DNA of 64,000 nucleotides from Emiliania huxleyi CCMP1516. Taxonomy: Eukaryota > Haptophyta > Isochrysidales > Noelaerhabdaceae. Below are positions 26,206 to 37,386 of the stretch, in pieces (position 1 is the first letter of the stretch; each line of letters begins with the position of its first letter). The notes under the pieces are model-generated. The model had not been told where the DNA came from. It ran no database searches and was given only the letters and a program-made list of their open reading frames with translations. The position numbers and the translations under genes were made by a program. Location: the NCBI RefSeq assembly GCF_000372725.1, contig NW_005201392.1:743259-807258 (forward strand), written 5' to 3'.

Positions 26206-26870
26206 GACCTGTGTTAGCGATTTCCCAGCCCCCGAAAGCGGGGGAACCTTCTTTTCTAGACCGCTAGGATTCTAGACCGCTAGGATGAAAGGGACGGCGG
26301 GCCGTACGCCCTGCCGTTCTGCGACTCCCTCGCCGACTGCCCAATCCCCCCCTCTCCCCTTCTCCAACCTCGACGAGCCGACCATGACCGTTGAGCCTCT
26401 GCCGCTCGTCGCCGTGCCGCGTACCCACCAGTGCTTTGAGGGGGAGAAGAAGGCTCGTGGCTCGTGTGACGTCGCGTGCGCTCTGTCCGCTGTCGGTCGG
26501 GGTTGATTGCCTGGTCGCCCATGCTCACACCTCCGACCTCCCGCGGGTTCCAACAAGAGATCCTGCACCCATCAGTATCGTCTATATCGACGTGGCAGTG
26601 CTCTCATCGTACATCGAGCACAACAATCAACATAATCAACATACCTAAAATATGTTTGGGGTGTGCGGGTGATCGGTGTGCGGTGTGCGGTCTGAGATTC
26701 ATTTTGCATGACTTGCGGTTGCAGCTTGCACATGCACGTGACCCCCCCGTGTTCTGTTGCCATCCTCGTGTGTTGCTCGTAGTTTTGGCTGTGTACAGAC
26801 TACAGTAGCGCCAGCGCGAACTCGCCGTCTAGGCCTCCACACACTCGTACACCCCCCCCCCCCCTTCTCC
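26206..26870. other. Intergenic region between oxygenase promoter side and Raptor 3' end
   Basis: CTAGACCGCTAGGATT is directly repeated at 26257-26285. A poly-C run at 26852-26864 precedes the Raptor stop. AATAAAG lies inside the coding end, at 26884. No gene is supported. Confidence 0.4.
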
Positions 26871-29800
26871 TCATCGCTGATCAGAATAAAGAGTCATGAT
26901 CGTGTCGGTTGCGCCAGCCACGAGCAGGTTGCGCAACGGGTGGAAAGCGAGGCACGTAATGGGCGCGATGCGCGCGCCGAGAAAGCCGTCTGCGACAAGG
27001 AATCGTGTAGTGAGTCCAAATCCCCAGGACCCCCCCCCCCCCCCCTCCCCCGGCGCGCACCAAAATATCTCACGGTCGAGAGCTCGCGCGCCCCTCCCAC
27101 TCCAGAGATGTCGTACAGCTTGAGGAACTGCGAGCGGGAGCCCGAGGCAAGCAAACCAGAGGAGGGGTGCAGCGCGAGCGCCGACAGCGACGGCGACGCG
27201 TGGCGGTGCGAGTCAACCTACCGCAGCCACGACATCAGCAACGATGTTGAACAAACCCCCACCGCCCCCTCCCCACCAAAAGGCACCGGCAGCTGGCAGC
27301 GCGTCTCGCCCAGCAGCGCCGCGCTCGGCGACAGCCCGCCCCCGCCGCACCACCCACCTGGCGCCGCGTCCCCCCCCTCCCCGCCCCCCACCCCTGCTGC
27401 CCCCCCCTGAAGCCGGCGCGGGTCGACCAGCCAAATCTCCCCCGAAGCGGCGGCCGCGGCCAGCCGGCCGGCGGGCGCGGCGGGCTGGATGGAGACGGCG
27501 GAGACGGCGCCGCGCCCAACGACGAGCTGCGCCACCACCGCGGCGGCGGGCGGAGCTCGTGGGTCGAACGAGCGCACGCAACCATCCGAATAGCCAGCGG
27601 CGAGCAGCGGCGACGCCGCGTCGGCAGCAAGCGACGTGACCTGGCCGGCTGACACCGCCGGCGCGCTCAGCCGGCAGACGAGCGCCTGAGGGGCACGTCG
27701 TGGACATGTCCTGGACGTGTCGACACGGACCTGCGCTCCACGCAGGGGAGCGCCTCGTGCCGCACGTCCCACAGGCAGAGGTCGCCCGAGCCGCCCCCGG
27801 CGGCGGTGAGAGTGGCGCGTGCGGGCTGCCACGCGAGCGAGAGAGGCGAGTCCCGCAGCGACACCTGCTCACTCACCACGCCATGTGCGATGTACCACCA
27901 GAGCTCTCGCTCGCTGTGGCTCTCCCCTCACCTCGGCCGGCGCAGCCGACGCCTGCCACGCGCTGAGGAGGTGCGGCCCGTCCGCCGCCGCGTACGAGCG
28001 CCAGATGCGGACGCAGCCCTCCGACGAGCCTGCGGAAGTCGGCGGCACGGTGTGGGCCCGGGGGGAGGGGCCGTGATACCGAACCTCGACTCCTCCGCGG
28101 ACCGGCGGCGAGCGTCTCGGCGTTGACAAAGGCAGAGTCGCTGAGCAAGAGCAGCGCGCTCACGCGAGAGCCGGCAGGGTTGCCGTTCGCAAACGTCAGC
28201 AGCCGTGCGCGCCGCGCCGTGTCCCAGACGCTGATGTCCTCGCGCGCCGAGGCAGCCACCACGAGCGGCAAGGAGGCGTGCAGCGCGAGCGCCGAGCAGC
28301 GCGCCGAGGCATTCTCGAGCGTGCAGTGCTGCTCAATGACGGGCGGAGCCGCGCCTGCGCCCGCGCCGCCGCCGGCGAGCGCCGCCTCGGGCAGCATGTC
28401 CGCGACCAAGGTTCCGACCTGAGCAAAGTGGGCGGCGCCGGGGCCTCCCGCGCCGGGGTTGGCGGTGCGGGTCTGCGGCGTGGGCAAGGCAGCGGCGGCG
28501 GCGGCGGCGGCGGCAAGCGACTGCGCCGGCCCTCCCCCGACGGGCGCCGAGGCGAGGACAGCGGCAGCCGTGTCGGCATCCCAATCGTGGCCTGAGGGCA
28601 GCAGCTCGCCGCTCGCAGACAGCAGCGGGAAGCTGCGCGCGAGCCGGCGGCGCGCGTACCCGAGCAGATCCGCACACGGAGACTCGACGGCGGCGGCGGC
28701 GGCGGCGGCCGCGGCGGCGGCGGCGGCCGGGGCGGCGCCGCCGGCATCCGCGCCAAACTCGGGCTTTGCGCTGCCGGCGAGGAGGGCGACGACGGCTCGA
28801 GCGGCGGAGGCAATTCGCGGCATCGGATCGCGCGAGAGGACCGCGAGGGCGAGGCAGAGCTGGCTGCTGAGGGAGCGGGAGGCGAGGCGCGAGGAGGAGG
28901 CCGCCCCTCCCGCGTCCGCCACCTGTTGAAAGGAGAGTCTGTGGCCGGCCTGTGAGGAGACTGCACACCCTCGAGGCCCTGTCGCGACAGCCACCTCCGG
29001 AGCGGAGCGCTGCCGCTGCAGCGGACGGCCAAAGCTCCGCGGAAGCGACGGAGCCAGCGGAGACGAGCTCTGCGCGCCCAGCCCGTCGCTGCGGTCGCGT
29101 GGCGCCGGCCCGCCAGCCTCGGCGGGGCGGCTGGGCAAGGCGAACGCCGCCCTCGGCCCCGCCTTGCTCCTCGAGCCAAACTCGGCTGGGGAGCGCTCCT
29201 GCCCTGGCGAGGCGGCCTGCTCCGCGTTGACGGCCACGGGAACCGAGCCGAGCAGCGCCGCCGCCCACGCTCGCTGCTGGCTGCGCGCATCGTCCGCCGC
29301 GCCTCCGCCGCACGCACCGCCCGCGGCCCTTGGGGCGAGCGTTGACGGCGGCGACGGCGTCTCGCTCAGCAGCGCGCTGGCCCGCCCTGCGCGCCGGTGG
29401 CACGGCACGCTCGAGGAGCCGGCGGCGGCGGGCGGCGGCGAGTTGGAGAGGGGGGAGCTCAGCCGGTCGGACCGGACCGACGCGGGGCGCGCGGCGACGG
29501 GGCTGCCGGCAGAGTGCCTAGAAGGCTCCGAGAAGATTCCGAGACGGTTCCGAAATCACGGCGGGGCTGCCCGGCAAAGCGCCTCCCCGCGCCAAACCGC
29601 TGCAAGTCGAGGTCGTTCCGAGCGCGCGCCGGGGAGGTGTCCAAGTCGTGCAGCTGCGCCGCGCCGCGCCGAAGCGCCGGCGCGTACCGCATGGCGAGCG
29701 CGCGCCTAAGAGGGTGCCGAGAAGGCTATGGGAAGGGACCGGCACGTGCGCGCCGCGGGGCGAGAGAGCGCGCAGCAAACGGCAGAGCTGTGCGCGCACG

Positions 29801-32800
29801 AGCGTCGAGCCGTCGCGCTGCGCGCGGAGCGCGTATGCGCCGAGCTGCATCCGCCACTCGCTCGTGCACTCGGCCGCGCCCTCCTCGCCGCCGCTCCCGC
29901 CCTCGAAGCCCGCCGCACCGCCGCCGGGGAGCGACCCGTCGCCGTTTGCGGCCGCGCGCAACTCAGCGGCCGCGTCGCCGGCGGCCGGCAGCGGAGAGCC
30001 GCCGTTTGTGCCCGCCTCGCCGGCAGAGGCGGCCGCAGCCGCAGCCGCCGCCGAGCGAGGCAGCGTCGCGAGGGCAGTCATCGCATGGAGCGCCGCGGCG
30101 CGCACCACCGGCTCGGGCCTAGAGGAGAGACTCCGAGAGGCTCGCAGGGAGAGGGTCGTGGAGCGGCGAAACGCGCACGGCCGGCTCGCACCTCGACACG
30201 AGCTGCGCGAGCAAGCGGGGCAAATCCGCCTCGGCCGCCCGCGCCTGCGCCTCGGCATTGCCATCACACAAGCGCGCCGCGCACAGGCAGCTCCACCAGA
30301 GCAGCCTAAGGGAGGGCGTGTCAAAAGCTCATGGGAGGCTCCGGGAAAGCGCACAGGCAGCTACACCAGAGCAGCCGGCTCTCTGCGGCGGCCGCCGGGG
30401 CGCCCGACGAAGCGGAGGAGCGGGTCGGGCGGGCCGCGGAGGAGGAGGAGTCGTGGCGGCGGCCCGGCGAGGCGGTGGTGGTGGCGGTGGGAGGAGCCTC
30501 TCCGGCGGCGGCGGCGGCGGCTGCTGCGGCGGGCGGAGTGAGCGGCGGCACGGACGCCTTTGGCTGCAATAGGACCGGCCCGGGGGAGCGCGCCTCTGCC
30601 CCCTCCCGTGCGGGGGCGCTCCTCGCCGGCATCGACGCGACGGCGCGGAGCGGCGGCGGCGCGGGCGGCGCGGGCGGCACGTGGAGGCGGGGCGGGGCGG
30701 GGTGGCCGCCCTGCTGGAAGAGGGTCGGCGCGGAGTGGCGGGTGGAGGGGAGGAGGTGGCGGATCACGTCGGCCAGGCGGCGCTCGAGCCCGAGCTTGAG
30801 GCACGCCGCCTGCCCCGCCTCGAGCCGGTCGCAAATCTCGGTGAGCACAAAGAGCGCGAGCACCGACGAGAGCGGCGCGGAGAGCGGCAGAGAGCCCTCC
30901 TGCTGCCCCGGAGGCCCGCCCGCGCCTCCGCTCGGGCTGTCGCCGGCGCTGAGGGCCCGGGCGGCGGGGGCGGCGGGCCTCCTAGGCGAGTGGTGCGCGC
31001 GGAGGAGGTCGACGAAGAAGCAGTGCGCCTGTGGTGGATGAGGAGCCGGGTCCGCTGTGAATGGGTAGCTAGTGAGTCCGTTGAGGCTGCGCCTGGTGGT
31101 TGAGCAGCTCGATCCGCGTCGAGCGGTCGTAGAGCATCGTGGCGGCCCACATGTACAGCAGCGGCGTGCTCAGCTCGGCCGTCGGCGAGGAGGAGAGCAG
31201 CTTGAGCACGTAGGGGAAGATGCCGACGCCGAGCGTCTCCCGCACCTCCATAGAGAGACGTGGCCTTTGGGTGGGGCCGAGCTCAAGGCTGTGTGAGCAG
31301 CGTCTCCCGCACCGCAAAGGGGCCGAGGGAGACGTAGCGGCCGAGCAGGAGCAAAGAGGCGTAGCGGTGCGTCGGAGAGAGCAGCACCTGCAGCAGGATG
31401 GGCAGCTGCTCCGGCGCCGCCGCATCCGCCGCGCCGCGCGAGAGCCAAACCTGATTCGTAATTGGAGGGAGGTGACTCAAAGCATTCGTCAAGGCCCGCC
31501 GCGCCGCGCGAGAGCGAGACTTCGAAGGCTGTGAGCTGCTCGGTGAAGAAGGAGGAGGGTGGCACCTGATTGGTCCATCCATGGAGTCATCCACAAAGCT
31601 GTGAGCTGCTCGGTGAAGAAGGAGGAGGGCGGCACCGCCGGCGGAGAGGGAGAGCAGGACGGGCCGCCAGGCCGTGCGAGGCCGGCACCGCCCTCCGGGC
31701 TCGCGCCTGAGGCGCCTCGCTCGTCGCCCGCGGCTGCGCTGGGCACTCGGGACGGCGGCGGCGCTGCTGCGGCGAGCTGGGTGAGGATGGCCTGCGAGAC
31801 GTGTCATGGACGTGTCATGGACGTGTCATGGACGTGTCATGGACCGCCAGGCGAGCTGGGCCTCGGCGGCGAGGTCCCAGGCGCCCCACAGCGGGTGACC
31901 GTGCGCCTAGAACACATCCATGACACGTCCGTGACGCGTCCACGACACGTGTCCCGCGGCGGCTGGCCGTGCGCCTCTGGCAGCGGCGGCGAGGAGATTG
32001 GGTGGAGGTCATACCGCGCAAACACGCGCTGCGCGAGGAGAAAGTTGCGGCAGAGCGAGGCGAGGAGCATGTCCTGCCGATGCACACGCGAGGAGTGAGC
32101 TCTTTGGACGAGTTGCAGCTGCGGCAGAGGGAGCGAGGAGCTGTCCTGGCGGAAGAGGCGGCGGAAGAGGTCGCGCGGGAGAGTGGCCCACGCGATGGCG
32201 TCGGTCACCGCCGTGAAGATCCAGTTGAGCTCCCCGGCAGGCGTGCGCCGCTCCGACGGCGAGCCAGGCACCCTGCGACGAGGACGCGCCGAGATGCGCC
32301 GAGATGCGCCGAGATGCGCCGAGATGCCAAGCGAGGCGCGCCTCTCGAGCAGCTCGTCGGGCAGCGCCACGAGGCCATCGCGCCGGACGAACGAGAGGGC
32401 GACGCGGAGCGGCGAGGTGAGGCAGGCGGTGAAGAGGTCGGCGGGCAGCTCCGGAGAGGTTGGCAGCTCCTCGTGCGCGGCGCAGGCAGAGAGCACGATC
32501 ACGTCGTGGCCGACTTTGGGCGCCGCCTCGCCCGCCCGCCCCATCGCGGCGAGCGCCTGAGGATCGCAGACACATGTCAACGGGACAGCACACGAGTGCC
32601 AGCCCTCCCCTTCGGGCGGCGCCTCGTTCAGCCGCCCCGCGTTGTGGCAGTCAAAGACGAGGACGCACGGCGTGCCGAGCCACGAGAGCAGGTCGAGGAT
32701 CGAGACGGGGTGGTACTGGGTGAAGGTGCGGTTGAAGAGCCAGACCTAGCGAGGGAGGACGAGTCGTCCACTCCAGCTGCTCCGGGAGTGAAGCTGCGCG

Positions 32801-33261
32801 GTGGAAGAGCCAGACCTCCCCGTTGACTGTCGGCCGCGGCACGCCGTGACCGTTAAAGTGGAGCAGCAGCCGCTCGTCGCGGCCGGGACTCGCGCGGCGC
32901 AGCGAGGCGCACCACTTCCGCACCTCCTGCGCCGTCGGGTCCAGGCACGCCCGCACGGTCTTCGTGCCGCGCGGCTGCCACTGCTCGTACTGCTGCTGGA
33001 GCGCAGTCGCGATCGCCTCGATCGCCTTCTGGCCCGCGACCGGCCCGGCGAGCGGGTCGAGCCAGCACTCGAGCCTCGCGCACGGCGTCGGCTTGGTCAC
33101 GTCGGGCGGGTCGACGCCAATGTTGAGCGCCAACACGAGCACGAGCGACGGAGTCTTCATCCGCTCGCGCATCCGCCACGCGGAGATCTCGTCGCCGCGC
33201 TCCTCGCCAGGCCATCCGCCCTCGTCCGGCAGCGCGAGCAGCAGCTGGTGCTCGTGCAGCA
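26871..33261 (-). CDS. RPTOR: Raptor, TORC1 scaffold subunit
   Basis: Raptor presents substrates to the TOR kinase in TORC1. The N-terminal caspase-like domain is clear: AWRMRERMKTPSLVLVLALNIGVDPPDV, TPCARLECWLDP, HFNGHGVPRPTVNGEVWLF (near 32850), LVFDCHNAGR (near 32650) and VIVLSACAAHEELP. It continues with ELNWIFTAVTDAIAWATLPRDLF, LLASLCRNFLLAQRVF, FFTEQLTAFEV, PEQLPILLQVLLSPTHR and GIFPYVLKLLSSSP (near 31200), then a degenerate HEAT/Ala-rich middle. The C-terminal WD40 blades include ISVWDTARRARLLTFANGNP (near 28200), GDLCLWDVRHEALP, SLAADAASPLLAAGYSDGCVRSFDP and ITCLAFHPLRNLLVAGATDTIMTLYSD, ending at TGA 26871-26873. ATG 33261 (MLHEHQLLLALPDEGG) fits the usual N-terminus. Ala/Pro-rich insertions make it longer than many homologues. 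Several introns are 67-70 nt with exon copies. Confidence 0.9.
31246..31312 (-). other. Raptor intron, GT-AG, 67 nt, 14-bp exon copy
   Basis: The intron starts GTGCGGGAGACGCT and the following exon also starts GTGCGGGAGACGCT. The acceptor is TATGGAG. Splicing restores LGPFAVRETLGVGIFPYVLK. Confidence 0.88.
31451..31520 (-). other. Raptor intron, GT-AG, 70 nt, 24-bp exon copy
   Basis: The intron starts GTCTCGCTCTCGCGCGGCG; the following exon starts GTTTGGCTCTCGCGCGGCG. Using the downstream copy gives FEVWLSRGAADAAAPEQLP, where the Trp matches Raptor, so the exon copy kept the original residues and the intron copy drifted. Confidence 0.88.
31566..31635 (-). other. Raptor intron, GT-AG, 70 nt, about 40-bp exon copy
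   Basis: GTGCCGCCCTCCTCCTTCTT at the intron start is matched by GTGCCACCCTCCTCCTTCTT at the next exon, and the match continues through the codons for FFTEQLTA with very few mismatches. The insert is only about 30 nt and ends CCAATCAG. Confidence 0.88.
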
Positions 33262-33670
33262 TCCGGGCGGACACGCGAATCGGCCCTAGCACTGCTGCCG
33301 ACCGCGAGCCGGTGGCCTCGCGTGTGCGTGTATCGTGTGTGTGCCCGCCTGGAACATACTGTTTACATATTACAAGAAAAGATGGCCTTTCTCATCACTG
33401 CCCTGGCCGCTGGCGCGCCCCCACGAGAGGCACTGGTGGTCTCTGGTGCACGGTGTCGCGTGCGTCGGTGTGCTCGGTCCGGCGGGTCGGCGTCGGGTCG
33501 GCGCGATAACCGCATCGGAAAAAGCGTGCAGGAGCGAGCGGGACCGAGAAAAAGAAAGAACGAAACCCCAAGGATGGGAGGACGGCACGCCGCCGCAGAT
33601 GGATTACTTTATTTTATGGCCCCAGCTTCGGTACCCGTACCCCCCAGGTCAGGGCTCTCTAGCCACGCCC
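33262..33670. promoter_or_regulatory. Divergent intergenic region, Raptor and EF-hand gene
   Basis: The 5' ends of the two genes face each other across about 400 bases, so both promoters should lie here. Positions 33500-33594 are the inverse copy of 312-395, so a dispersed repeat has been inserted between the genes. No TATA box is obvious beyond TTTATTTTATGG at 33609. Confidence 0.4.
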
Positions 33671-34123
33671 ATGAAGGCTGCTGTGATGTACATCCTGCTC
33701 ATTGTGGCAGCATCGCCTAGTGTGATATGTTTTGCGACATCTGACGCCTTTTTGGCGTGCGAAGCCCAGCTCCTCGGCGGGGTATACCAGACGGTCAACA
33801 ACGTCATCGATTTGGACAAGAACGGCATCATCAGCAAGGAGGAATTCGTCACGAGCGACAAAGATGGCGATGGGCAGCTGACGATCAAGGAGGCTGACGT
33901 CGATGCGCAGCTGATCAGCACCTCGAGCTCGACTTCCTGCAAGGAGGTTGACGTCGATGACTTTTCGGTGGTGTACAGGATGGAGGGCGATGATGTTGTG
34001 AGCTCGATCGAGTTCGATGGCGCCCCCCGCTTGGGCTTCCTCCGCTGTTGCAACTGCGTGGGGCCCGTGTGCCCCATGGCCGCTATCAATCTCTGGATGG
34101 CTTTGTGGCCCTGCTGCGATTAA
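33671..34123 (+). CDS. Secreted EF-hand calcium-binding protein
   Basis: 150 residues, no intron. The first about 22 residues (MKAAVMYILLIVAASPSVICFA) are a good signal peptide. Two adjacent canonical EF-hand loops follow: DLDKNGIISKEE and DKDGDGQLTIKE, each with acidic residues at positions 1, 3 and 12. The C-terminal half is Cys-rich (RCCNCVGPVCP ... WPCCD) and may form disulphides. A Ca2+-binding secretory-pathway or extracellular protein is inferred; in a calcifying alga this would be of interest but nothing in the sequence proves it. A (GGGA)n tract lies downstream. Confidence 0.75.
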   Translation: MKAAVMYILLIVAASPSVICFATSDAFLACEAQLLGGVYQTVNNVIDLDKNGIISKEEFVTSDKDGDGQLTIKEADVDAQLISTSSSTSCKEVDVDDFSVVYRMEGDDVVSSIEFDGAPRLGFLRCCNCVGPVCPMAAINLWMALWPCCD

Positions 34124-34308
34124 GATGGTGCTCCCCTTATTCCTCCTTGACGCGCCGCTGCTCGAGGCTGACTTGCGCCTTGAGAGAACTCACCTGCACA
34201 CGACGCGCGCACGCCCGCGGTGGAGGCGGGAGCGCTCCGTGGCAGGGCGGGGGGCAAGGGGCTGTGGGAAGGGGAGGGCGAGGAAGGGCAGGGCGACTGA
34301 TGCTGGCA

Positions 34309-34373
34309 GGGAGGGGGGGGAGGGAGGGAGGGGGGGGAGGGAGGGAGGGAGGGAGGGAGGGAGGGAGGGAGGG
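34309..34373. repeat. (GGGA)n microsatellite
   Basis: About 60 bases of GGGA tetranucleotides with G insertions, in the convergent interval between the EF-hand gene and the unknown gene at 34552. Confidence 0.9.
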
Positions 34374-34551
34374 GTGATTTACGCTCACTTAGGAGTTCTT
34401 CCTCCCCCCCTCCCCCTCCAGCTCCACGCGACGCGCACGCGGCAGCCGGCACTACATTTAGAGAGATTATTACTTGTTAGTTTCGCGTGCAGGTTATATG
34501 CTAGACCAGTAGACGTCCCAAAATGTTACAGGCACGTGTCTGGGCTCTTTA

Positions 34552-35242
34552 TTAAGCGGCGGCAGAGGGGCTCTCGCCTAGACCGGCTCTGTGCGTTGAA
34601 TAGTAATTAGTATACTGACGTATCAAGAGCAAAGACGGCGTCCCCACACACGTGGTGGCCGGCCAGGGATGTGGCAGTTCTGGGTTGACCACCTTGGCGT
34701 GCGGGCTTGTGTGCACAGCCATCTCCTTGCCGTCGATGGTGCAGTAGCACACGCCGTACGGGTGAACGGTCCACGGGTTGTCGTCGTTTGAGTGCGCTGG
34801 CCGTGTTGATCCAGTACTGAAACTTGTACCGGCCATCGATGCACATGACGGTGACGGGCAACACTCGGCCGTCTTGCTTGACCAGCATGGCCGGCACGTC
34901 CTTGGCGGGCGTCCACAGCCCGTCGAGCCAGTGCTCCATGAGGATCGTGCCGCCCAGGTGTGTGAGGTCGCTGGCTGTGAGGTGGAGGGGCCCAATCATG
35001 TGGTGCGTCTCCTCGGCCACATAGGACTCGACCTTGGGCAGGATGTCTCGGTCGGCGGTGGCGCGGGCGTGCTGCAGCACCGCCTCCCAGCAGCAGTAGT
35101 TGCCGCGCTTGGTCATGCGAGAGGTGGGCGTCTTCCAGAAGGGCATGAAGCAGCCGGGCCCCTTCATTGGGATGCCAGTGTAGTCACAGACATAGTGGCT
35201 GACCTTCGCCTCGGCATCCACGTGGAGGGTGTGGCGGCCCAT
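34552..35242 (-). CDS. Uncharacterised Cys/His-containing protein, one frame break
   Basis: I do not recognise the family. ATG 35242 begins MGRHTLHVDAEAKVSHYVCDYTG. The frame includes CDYTGIPMKGPGCFMPFW, RGNYCCWEAVLQHA, EETHHMIGPL, MEHWLDGLWTPAKDVPAMLVK and MCIDGRYKFQYWINTA. At about 34790 a change of frame continues with SNDDNPWTVHPYGVCYCTIDGKEMAVHTSPHA and ends SPSAAA at TAA 34552. The stop overlaps AATAAAG, a likely polyadenylation signal. The break may be a 1-base indel or an unrecognised short intron. Both halves have sensible, non-repetitive composition, so the gene is probably real. No signal peptide is seen. Confidence 0.55.
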
Positions 35243-36156
35243 TTTGGGTTCGAATTTCTCAACCCCCCTATCAAGAGCGGGCGGCCTTTCCTCTCGGCAC
35301 CATTCCTGTCGGCCGCGTCGTCGGCGCACGCTGGACCGTGGTGACGGACGACGAGGAGACGGACGAGGAGTAGTCGTAGCGCAGTGTCACGCGACCCTTA
35401 TACACACGGCGCCCCCCTGAGATTTGATTGAGATGCAGATGAGCTCGCGAGCTCGCGCGTGTGTTTCGTCGGTCGGCCGTCCTCTTCACACATCTCACTG
35501 AGATTGGTATCCAAATTCCATGTTCACAGCAATTGTCTCCCCTTTTTTTTCACCACCTGAGATCCCGAATCTCAGCCCTGCAATTATGACCCCAACTGCC
35601 CTGCCCTGCCCTGCCCTGCCCTGCCGTACTGCCCTGCCCGCATACTGCCGCACAACTGCCCTGCCCGATCCCCTACCTGCCCCGGGTGTGAAACCCACAC
35701 TGCCCTGCCCTGCCCTGCCCACACTGCCGAGGTGTGAATACCTGCCCGCTCCCGAGGTCTCGGAGAAACTTAGAGTACACGTATATGCACACACAACGCT
35801 CTCGCGCGGCAGAGAAGAATTTTACCGCAAAACTCCCTCGCAGAGGAGAAACTGCTGCGTGGTGCACGCCCTCCGAGCGGGGCGGGGTCTGCCCGTCGGG
35901 TTGCTGCCCTAATCCCACCAGGGTTTGACTGCTCTATTTATTTATAGGAGAAACTGAGGAACTGTCGAGCCGGTGGTGCGTTCTTTCTTTCTTTTGGAGA
36001 AACTGTCGACCGCAGGCTCAATCACGGCGAATTGGTGTGTCGCTTAGAACGCCGCGTATCCTCGTCAGCGAAAGTCTGCGCGCACTCACTTTCCACGCCC
36101 AATCGCCAGCCAGCGGCCCCCACCTTCCTCGTCGTGGCTGTCTGTCGCTGCAGGCA

Positions 36157-36336
<180 letters not shown>

Positions 36337-36611
36337 ATTTTCACACTCACACACTGCAGGCACAGCGCATGTCAGTTGCGGTGCAGCTCCGCGGCGGCGG
36401 ATGAGATCGCGACCGAGCTCCGGCTCGCCGCGGCGTCGGAGGGCGCCACCACCGCCTGACTGGCCTTGCGTTACTACGCGCCTCGCCGTGTGTCTGTAAC
36501 CTCCTGGCGTTTGTGCCCCGTCAGTGCTAGCGTCAGTGCCGCGTCCTGTGCCCGCGAGTTCATTTAACAAAAAACCGGTGTCGATCGCCGAGTTTTCTTC
36601 TCGCGCGCGTA

Positions 36612-36900
36612 AAAGGAGTCGCTTAGGCGGCTCCGGTGGTGTGCCGGTGTGTGTGTACCAGTCCGCGCCAGTCCGCGCCCTTGTTGATTGTGCCAGAGCA
36701 GTGTGCCGTGAGAGAGGCTTGTATTCTAAGAACTTTTCGCGTGTTCTAGCCTGCCCAGTGCGCGCCAGTCCCGTGCCAATTGTTGTGCGATGGAGTTTCG
36801 TTCTAAAATTCGTTTCGCGTGGTGTGTACCTGCCTGAGCTGTGTTAGTGCCAGTGCGCGCCAGTCCCTTGCCCGGTGTTGTCTGGGTGTTGTGCGAGGCA
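36612..36900. repeat. Triplicated dispersed repeat, copies also near both RCC1 genes
   Basis: AGGAGTCGCTTAGGCGGCTCC at 36613 matches the start of the block at 12664. Three successive units hold CGCGCCAGTCC followed 20-30 bases later by GTTGTGCGA or equivalent, then GAGTTTCGTTCTAAAATTC. Related segments: 12664-12774, 54810-54920 and the inverse at 35800-35870. Its role is unknown; it may be a SINE or a 5' leader captured from the RCC1 family. Confidence 0.6.
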
Positions 36901-37386
36901 CTTGGCATGCGGTAAATTCATCTTTTCCCTCCGAGGACTGCCGCACTTGCATATAATCGAATTGCCACCTCACTCATGACCCCACAGCCCTGTCTCTAGG
37001 TCCAGACACTCCACGCACCACGCTGGAAGAAAGAGTAAGCCCAATCATCATCAGCTCTAGCTGTGATACATCTAGCTTTGTCCTTTGATATTTAAGCCTT
37101 TGAGCCGTAATTTCCAGGGTGGGGAGTCAGCCTAGCCAGCGCAGCGCGAACTTGCCGTCTGAGCCTAGCTAGCGAGCGCAGGCAGCGCGAGCTCGCTCTG
37201 AGCCTAGCGCAGCGCGAACCCGCGCACACAAAAGCTTTTGCGCAGCAACCCGGCCGGGCAACCCTTGAAATAAAGTTACTCTCGTGAGGCTGGCAATTGA
37301 ACGCAATGTTCACACCTCACGCAGAAAAGGTTATGTTGCAGGCGAGCTGAGGCGGTCGGTTCGCGGGGCTTGTGCTCGGTGTGTAT

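Noticed and set aside
32290..32330. Possible CRISPR-like or regulatory array of GAGATGCGCC units
   Set aside because: Units are contiguous without spacers and lie in a Raptor intron; they belong to the intronic 10-mer class.
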